From: Microbacterium trichothecenolyticum | GTDB lineage: Bacteria; Actinomycetota; Actinomycetes; Actinomycetales; Microbacteriaceae | Direction: 5' to 3' | Assembly (NCBI RefSeq): GCF_030818955.1 | Contig: NZ_JAUTBF010000001.1 | Span: forward strand, 3,038,001 to 3,102,000 | DNA length: 64,000 bases | Shown here: in pieces, positions 60,640-64,000 of the stretch | Numbering within the stretch: the stretch's first letter is position 1 | Layout of the letters: every line of letters begins with the position of its first letter | The notes under the pieces: generated by a model | What the model was told of the DNA's origin: nothing | The model's database searches: none | Seen by the model: the letters and a program-made list of their open reading frames with translations, nothing else | Position numbers and translations under genes: made by a program

Positions 60640-62864
60640 GCGGCGACCTCCGCCGGCTCGCGGGGGCCGTCGTCGAGCACGCTCACCCACCGGGTACCGC
60701 CATGGTCGGGCGAAACCGATGCCGCGGCGGGCGCGACCCAGATCCAGTCGAGCCAGGCGAACCACAGATCCGAGACGGTGTGGCGAACGCCGATCAGACG
60801 GAGGACGGCCCAGGCGATCGCCAGCGCGGTGAAGGCGGCGAACACGGTGGTGCCCCACGCCTGGGCGAACACCGAGCGCACGGCGACGACGGTCGCGATC
60901 GTGGCGATCGCCAGCGGTGCGACGAGGTAGAACGCGGGTACCCGGGTTCTCGTCGAGACCTTCGGCGTCCGCGCGAAGCGCGCGCGCCGGCCGCTCAGCA
61001 CCTGCACGATCGAGGCGACGCCGCCCGCGAGGTTCACCGGCAGCAGCAGCAGGTTCAGTCCGTAGACGGCGGCCACGTCTCGACGGCGGTAGCCGAGGGT
61101 GTGCAGGTCCGAGGCCATCTCGGTGAAGTACGGCACGGCGATGAGCAACAGCAGCACCGTCACCAGCTGTCCGTCCATGGGGTACAGCGTCAGCACGGCG
61201 AGAAGCCCGAGGGTCACCCACGACACCGAACCCAGGTAGTTCAGACGGAGCAGACGTTCCGCCATCCGCAGCGGAACCCCCTCCTGACGGCGTCGACCGG
61301 CGAGGTCGAAGAGGTTCGGCAGGATCAGCAGACCGCCGTCTGCCCACCGTCGGCGCTGGATGACGAGCGTTCCGAAGTCGGGGGGCGTGGCGCTGTAGCT
61401 GAGGCGTTCCGGGTAGTTCAGCAGCGACCAGCCGTGCGCGGCGATGTCGATCGACGATTCGGTGTCCTCGATCGCGGTGCGGTCGGAGATGAATCGCACC
61501 ACCCGGATGCCGTCCTCGTCTCTCTCGCGGCGCAGTCGACGGACCGCGTCCCACCGCAGCACCGCATTCGCGCCCACCCAGAACGTCGCGTCGAATGCGG
61601 TCAGGCCCTGGTGCACGATGTGCTGCAGGTCGGTCGTCGCCCCCGCGAGGCGCTCGAGACGCGTGGGCGCGCCCCGGTACGCCGAGTAGGGGGTCTGCGC
61701 GATGGCCACTCGCGCGTTCTCGGGCTGGTCGAGCACATGCACGAGACGCAGGCAGTACTCCGGCAGCAGCATGGAGTCGGCATCGAGGGTGAGGACGAAG
61801 TCCGGCTCGCGGACGTTCAGGTCGACCGGACCCTCGTCGACCCGCACGAGGGTGAGGCCCTCGGGGGTCACCTGTTCGCGGTAGCGCCCCCCGAGCAGGC
61901 CCAGGTACGCGTTGAGGTTCATCGCCTTGTTGGCGGCGTGCGACAACCCGGCGTAGCGCCGTCGCTCGAACGTGCTCAGCCGTACGCCGAAGATCCGCAC
62001 GAGCCGATCCGCCAGGTGACGCGCTCGATCAATGGTCAGCGGCGGTTCCCCGGCCTCGGCCGCGTCGAGAAGGGCGCGGGCCGTGGCATCCAGGTCGTCG
62101 GCGAGGCGGCGCAGCACCTGTTCGACGAAGAACACGTTCACGTGGGTCGTCGTCGGCTCCTCGGCCGCTCGCGCGCGCAGCCACTGGGCGCAGGCGGCGT
62201 GCTCGCGCATCACCGTCTCGGTCGCGTCGACGCGGCTGATCGTGTGCTCGTGAACGCGTGCCCTCGCGGCGTGCACGCGGTCGAAGACCGGCTGCAGCGT
62301 GGCGGCGAGATCGGCGGTGAGTCGGCGGCATCCCTCCAGTCCTGCCCGTGCCGCGTCGTCGCTCGGGCGGGGATCGTCGTCGAGCAGGAGCACCACTTCG
62401 AGGTCGGGGAACTCCTGCAGGGCCGTGGACCACAGGGCCATGCGCACCAGTGCGGGGTCCTCGGCACGTGACGGCAGGAGCGCCGTGAGCCGGGGCGCAC
62501 GGTCGGCGAAATGCTCGTCGAGCACGATCCGGCGGGTGCGTCGGTGCGCGGCGAAGCGCGGGAGGGCGCCCGAACGCGCGAGCAGATTCATGCACGCCGA
62601 GAGCGCGAGGAACGTCACCGAGATCAGGAACACCGCGGTCGTGATCAGCTGCGCCGCATCGACGAGAGCACCGCCGTGCGAGAGAGCGACCACGACGGTG
62701 GCGCAGTAGAGCACCCACATCAGGGCGCACAACACCACGGCCAGACGCGCGCGGGCGATGCGCCCGGCCGAGGGACGCGGGTGGGTGACAGGTTGCGGGG
62801 TGGCGTCACGGTCGGTGCCGCGTTGGCGACGCGGGGCGGGGACGCTCGGAGTCTTCTTGGGCAT
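60636..62864 (-). CDS. Processive-type membrane glycosyltransferase family 2
   Basis: A 742-residue GT2 enzyme of the cellulose/hyaluronan/poly-GlcNAc synthase superfamily. Two N-terminal helices (about 41-60 and 72-91), the nucleotide-binding strand LEVVLLLDDDP (156-165), an insertion of about 190 mainly helical residues, then LTLDADSMLLPEY with Asp361/Asp363, IEDTES (466-470) and QRRRW (503-507), the D,D,D,QxxRW signature. About six C-terminal helices follow. It should polymerise and extrude a beta-linked exopolysaccharide. The large insertion is unusual. ATG 62864 precedes a basic 35-residue cytoplasmic tail. It is coupled by GTGA overlap to a GH18 enzyme that could trim or degrade the product. 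Confidence 0.88.
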   Translation of the reverse strand: MPKKTPSVPAPRRQRGTDRDATPQPVTHPRPSAGRIARARLAVVLCALMWVLYCATVVVALSHGGALVDAAQLITTAVFLISVTFLALSACMNLLARSGALPRFAAHRRTRRIVLDEHFADRAPRLTALLPSRAEDPALVRMALWSTALQEFPDLEVVLLLDDDPRPSDDAARAGLEGCRRLTADLAATLQPVFDRVHAARARVHEHTISRVDATETVMREHAACAQWLRARAAEEPTTTHVNVFFVEQVLRRLADDLDATARALLDAAEAGEPPLTIDRARHLADRLVRIFGVRLSTFERRRYAGLSHAANKAMNLNAYLGLLGGRYREQVTPEGLTLVRVDEGPVDLNVREPDFVLTLDADSMLLPEYCLRLVHVLDQPENARVAIAQTPYSAYRGAPTRLERLAGATTDLQHIVHQGLTAFDATFWVGANAVLRWDAVRRLRRERDEDGIRVVRFISDRTAIEDTESSIDIAAHGWSLLNYPERLSYSATPPDFGTLVIQRRRWADGGLLILPNLFDLAGRRRQEGVPLRMAERLLRLNYLGSVSWVTLGLLAVLTLYPMDGQLVTVLLLLIAVPYFTEMASDLHTLGYRRRDVAAVYGLNLLLLPVNLAGGVASIVQVLSGRRARFARTPKVSTRTRVPAFYLVAPLAIATIATVVAVRSVFAQAWGTTVFAAFTALAIAWAVLRLIGVRHTVSDLWFAWLDWIWVAPAAASVSPDHGGTRWVSVLDDGPREPAEVAA

Positions 62865-62983
62865 GGTCGACGGCTTTCGGATGGCTGCCCGGCGGGTGGT
62901 GTCTCGCCGGGGTGGGCGACGGGTGCTGAGGCCGGTGCCTGCGTCGCATCCTTCCGAGGTGGGCGTGTCAGAAAAAGCTCCGC

Positions 62984-63004
62984 CGCCCACCGACATCGGT
63001 GGTT
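62984..63004 (-). promoter_or_regulatory. 21-bp palindromic element upstream of the GT2 gene, copy 1
   Basis: CGCCCACCGA and CGGTGGTT flank a CAT centre; the inner CCACCGA/TCGGTGG arms are perfect inverted repeats. A second copy lies inverted at 63046-63066. TTTT follows on the plus strand, so a hairpin terminator is an alternative. Confidence 0.55.
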
Positions 63005-63045
63005 TTCGCGCGCAGATGCCGCAGCCCGCGGCCGTCGCCCGGCAC

Positions 63046-63066
63046 AACCACCGGAATCGGTGGGCG
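63046..63066 (+). promoter_or_regulatory. 21-bp palindromic element upstream of the GT2 and pheA genes, copy 2
   Basis: The reverse complement reads CGCCCACCGA, TTC, CGGTGGTT, the same as copy 1 except in the three central bases. It is 59 bases before the pheA start. The two copies face opposite ways, 62 bases apart centre to centre, in the divergent promoter region. Confidence 0.55.
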
Positions 63067-63112
63067 AACCCTCGGCGCGAGCGCTCCGGGACGCATCCCT
63101 GGTCCGGCGCAC

Positions 63113-63118
63113 TAGGCT
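63113..63118 (+). promoter_or_regulatory. Putative -10 box for a leaderless pheA transcript
   Basis: TAGGCT ends exactly six bases before GTG 63125. No ribosome-binding site is visible. The spacing supports GTG 63125 as the start. Confidence 0.5.
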
Positions 63119-63124
63119 GAGCCG

Positions 63125-64000
63125 GTGCTGCCCGACACAGACCTTCCCCCGGCTCGCCGTACCTACAGCTACCTCGGCCCCGCCGGCACCTTCACCGAGG
63201 CCGCGCTGGCTCAGGTGCCCGAGGCGCGCGACCAGATCTGGCGCCCCGTCCGCAACGTCGGCGAAGCGCTCGCCGACGTCGTCGAGGGCCGGTCCGATGC
63301 CGCGATGATCGCGATCGAGAACTCGGTCGACGGCGGCGTCTCGACGGCGCAGGATGCCCTGGCGACCGTTCCGGGTCTGCGGATCGTGGGCGAGTACCTC
63401 GTGCCGGTGAACTTCGTGCTCGTCGGTCGCCCGGGCGCGACCCTCGACGACGTCTCGCTCATCGCCGCGCACCCCGTGGCGTACGGGCAGTGCCTCGGCT
63501 GGCTGAGCGAGAACGTCCCCGCGCACGCGCACCTGCCCGCGTCGAGCAACGTCGCCAGCGCGCTCGGCGTCCTGGACGGTTCCAGCGGAGCGGATGCCGC
63601 GATCGCGGCGCCCGGCATCGTCGACCATCACGAGGTCGAGGTGCTCGCCGAGAAGATCGGCGACAACCCCAACGCGGTGACCCGCTTCGTCCTCGTCAGC
63701 CGCACGGTGGCACCGGCTCCGCCCACCGGCGCCGACAAGACGTCCCTCGTGGTCGAGCTGCCCGAGGACCACCCCGGCGCGCTGCTGGAACTGCTCGAAC
63801 AGTTCGCGACGCGCGGTATCAACCTGAGCCTTCTGGCATCCCGGCCCATCGGCGATGCCCTCGGTCGCTACCGCTTCGTGATCGACGCCGACGGCCACGT
63901 GCACGACGAACGCATGGCCGACGCGCTGCTGGGTCTTCGTCGTTTCAGCCCGAAGGTCATCTTCCTCGGCTCGTATGCCCGCGCGGATCGCGCCATCGTG
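63125..64000 (+). CDS. pheA: Prephenate dehydratase (3' truncated by window)
   Basis: The 292 codons present are open to the right edge, so the stop lies outside the window. Residues 1 to about 190 are the catalytic domain: YSYLGPAGTFTEAAL, MIAIENSVDGGVSTAQDAL, AAHPVAYGQCLGWL and the conserved NPNAVTRFVLVSR with the TRF catalytic motif. An ACT regulatory domain follows (LVVELPEDHPGALLELLEQF, then INLSLLASRPI, where ESRP is usual), which binds phenylalanine. The enzyme converts prephenate to phenylpyruvate in phenylalanine biosynthesis. The absence of a chorismate mutase domain fits the actinobacterial type. GTG 63125 is chosen from the TAGGCT box and the family N-terminus. Confidence 0.93.
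   Translation, partial: MLPDTDLPPARRTYSYLGPAGTFTEAALAQVPEARDQIWRPVRNVGEALADVVEGRSDAAMIAIENSVDGGVSTAQDALATVPGLRIVGEYLVPVNFVLVGRPGATLDDVSLIAAHPVAYGQCLGWLSENVPAHAHLPASSNVASALGVLDGSSGADAAIAAPGIVDHHEVEVLAEKIGDNPNAVTRFVLVSRTVAPAPPTGADKTSLVVELPEDHPGALLELLEQFATRGINLSLLASRPIGDALGRYRFVIDADGHVHDERMADALLGLRRFSPKVIFLGSYARADRAIV

Noticed and set aside
62987..63006. Rho-independent terminator (CCACCGA hairpin plus TTTT)
   Set aside because: No plus-strand gene ends just upstream, and a second inverted copy lies nearby, so a regulatory element is favoured, though not proven.

Overview
The window is about 71% G+C, densely coded, and has no rRNA, tRNA, CRISPR array, phage gene or insertion sequence that I can see. 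Gene content, Actinobacteria-type signals (LAXTG sorting signal, many leaderless starts) and general protein style point to an actinobacterium of the Microbacteriaceae, most likely Microbacterium or a close relative. That assignment is an inference, not a database match. The repertoire (arabinogalactan, rhamnose and chitin-like polymers) suits a plant- or soil-associated life.

Layout. 1-277: tail of a GH51 arabinofuranosidase. 647-2742: amidinohydrolase plus ornithine aminotransferase. 3076-6903: PIG-L deacetylase and methyltransferase, an alpha/beta hydrolase, and a chimeric remnant of an acyl-CoA dehydrogenase and a glycosyltransferase. 7062-11900: an ATP-grasp enzyme divergent from an ATP-grasp/alpha-E/transglutaminase operon. 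11994-14153: TetR and drug exporter. 14155-22944: LacI-controlled L-rhamnose operon ending beside a lactate dehydrogenase. 23144-25860: TetR and a sugar isomerase/oxidoreductase pair. 25879-27466: a SipW-type signal peptidase and its probable secreted substrate. 27810-29660: MarR and MFS. 29902-35160: small membrane protein, lipase-like hydrolase, LysR/EamA pair, lipoate-ligase-like protein and an orphan DNA methyltransferase. 35494-38832: galK, frameshifted galT and a LacI regulator. 38904-40565: orphan histidine kinase.

The most coherent system is 40746-52870. It combines a secreted, apparently sortase-anchored GH30 endo-galactanase, an ABC sugar importer, GH35 beta-galactosidase and GH51 arabinofuranosidase, under a LacI regulator. 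Near-identical 14-bp palindromes (TGTTGACGTCAACA type) lie before both the importer operon and the GH30 gene. The neighbouring galactose regulator has the same recognition-helix sequence and its operators share the outer bases, so polymer cleavage, uptake and the Leloir pathway (galK, galT, and pgm at 54529-56175) may be wired together. I read this as a type II arabinogalactan utilisation locus.

53048-64000 holds an alcohol dehydrogenase, pgm, a response regulator with an unusual double-module histidine kinase, a membrane glycosyltransferase with a membrane-anchored GH18 enzyme, and the start of pheA.

The non-coding space is also informative. Three ungapped 69-bp copies of an AT-rich ATAAACGC element sit between genes, two 88-bp inverted-repeat elements bracket the chimeric remnant, and a GAGGTTGTGCG repeat family occurs at two sites. 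Two conserved genes (galT and an MFS gene) carry single-base frameshifts that may be real or assembly errors. All functions are read from sequence motifs and family knowledge; nothing was searched.
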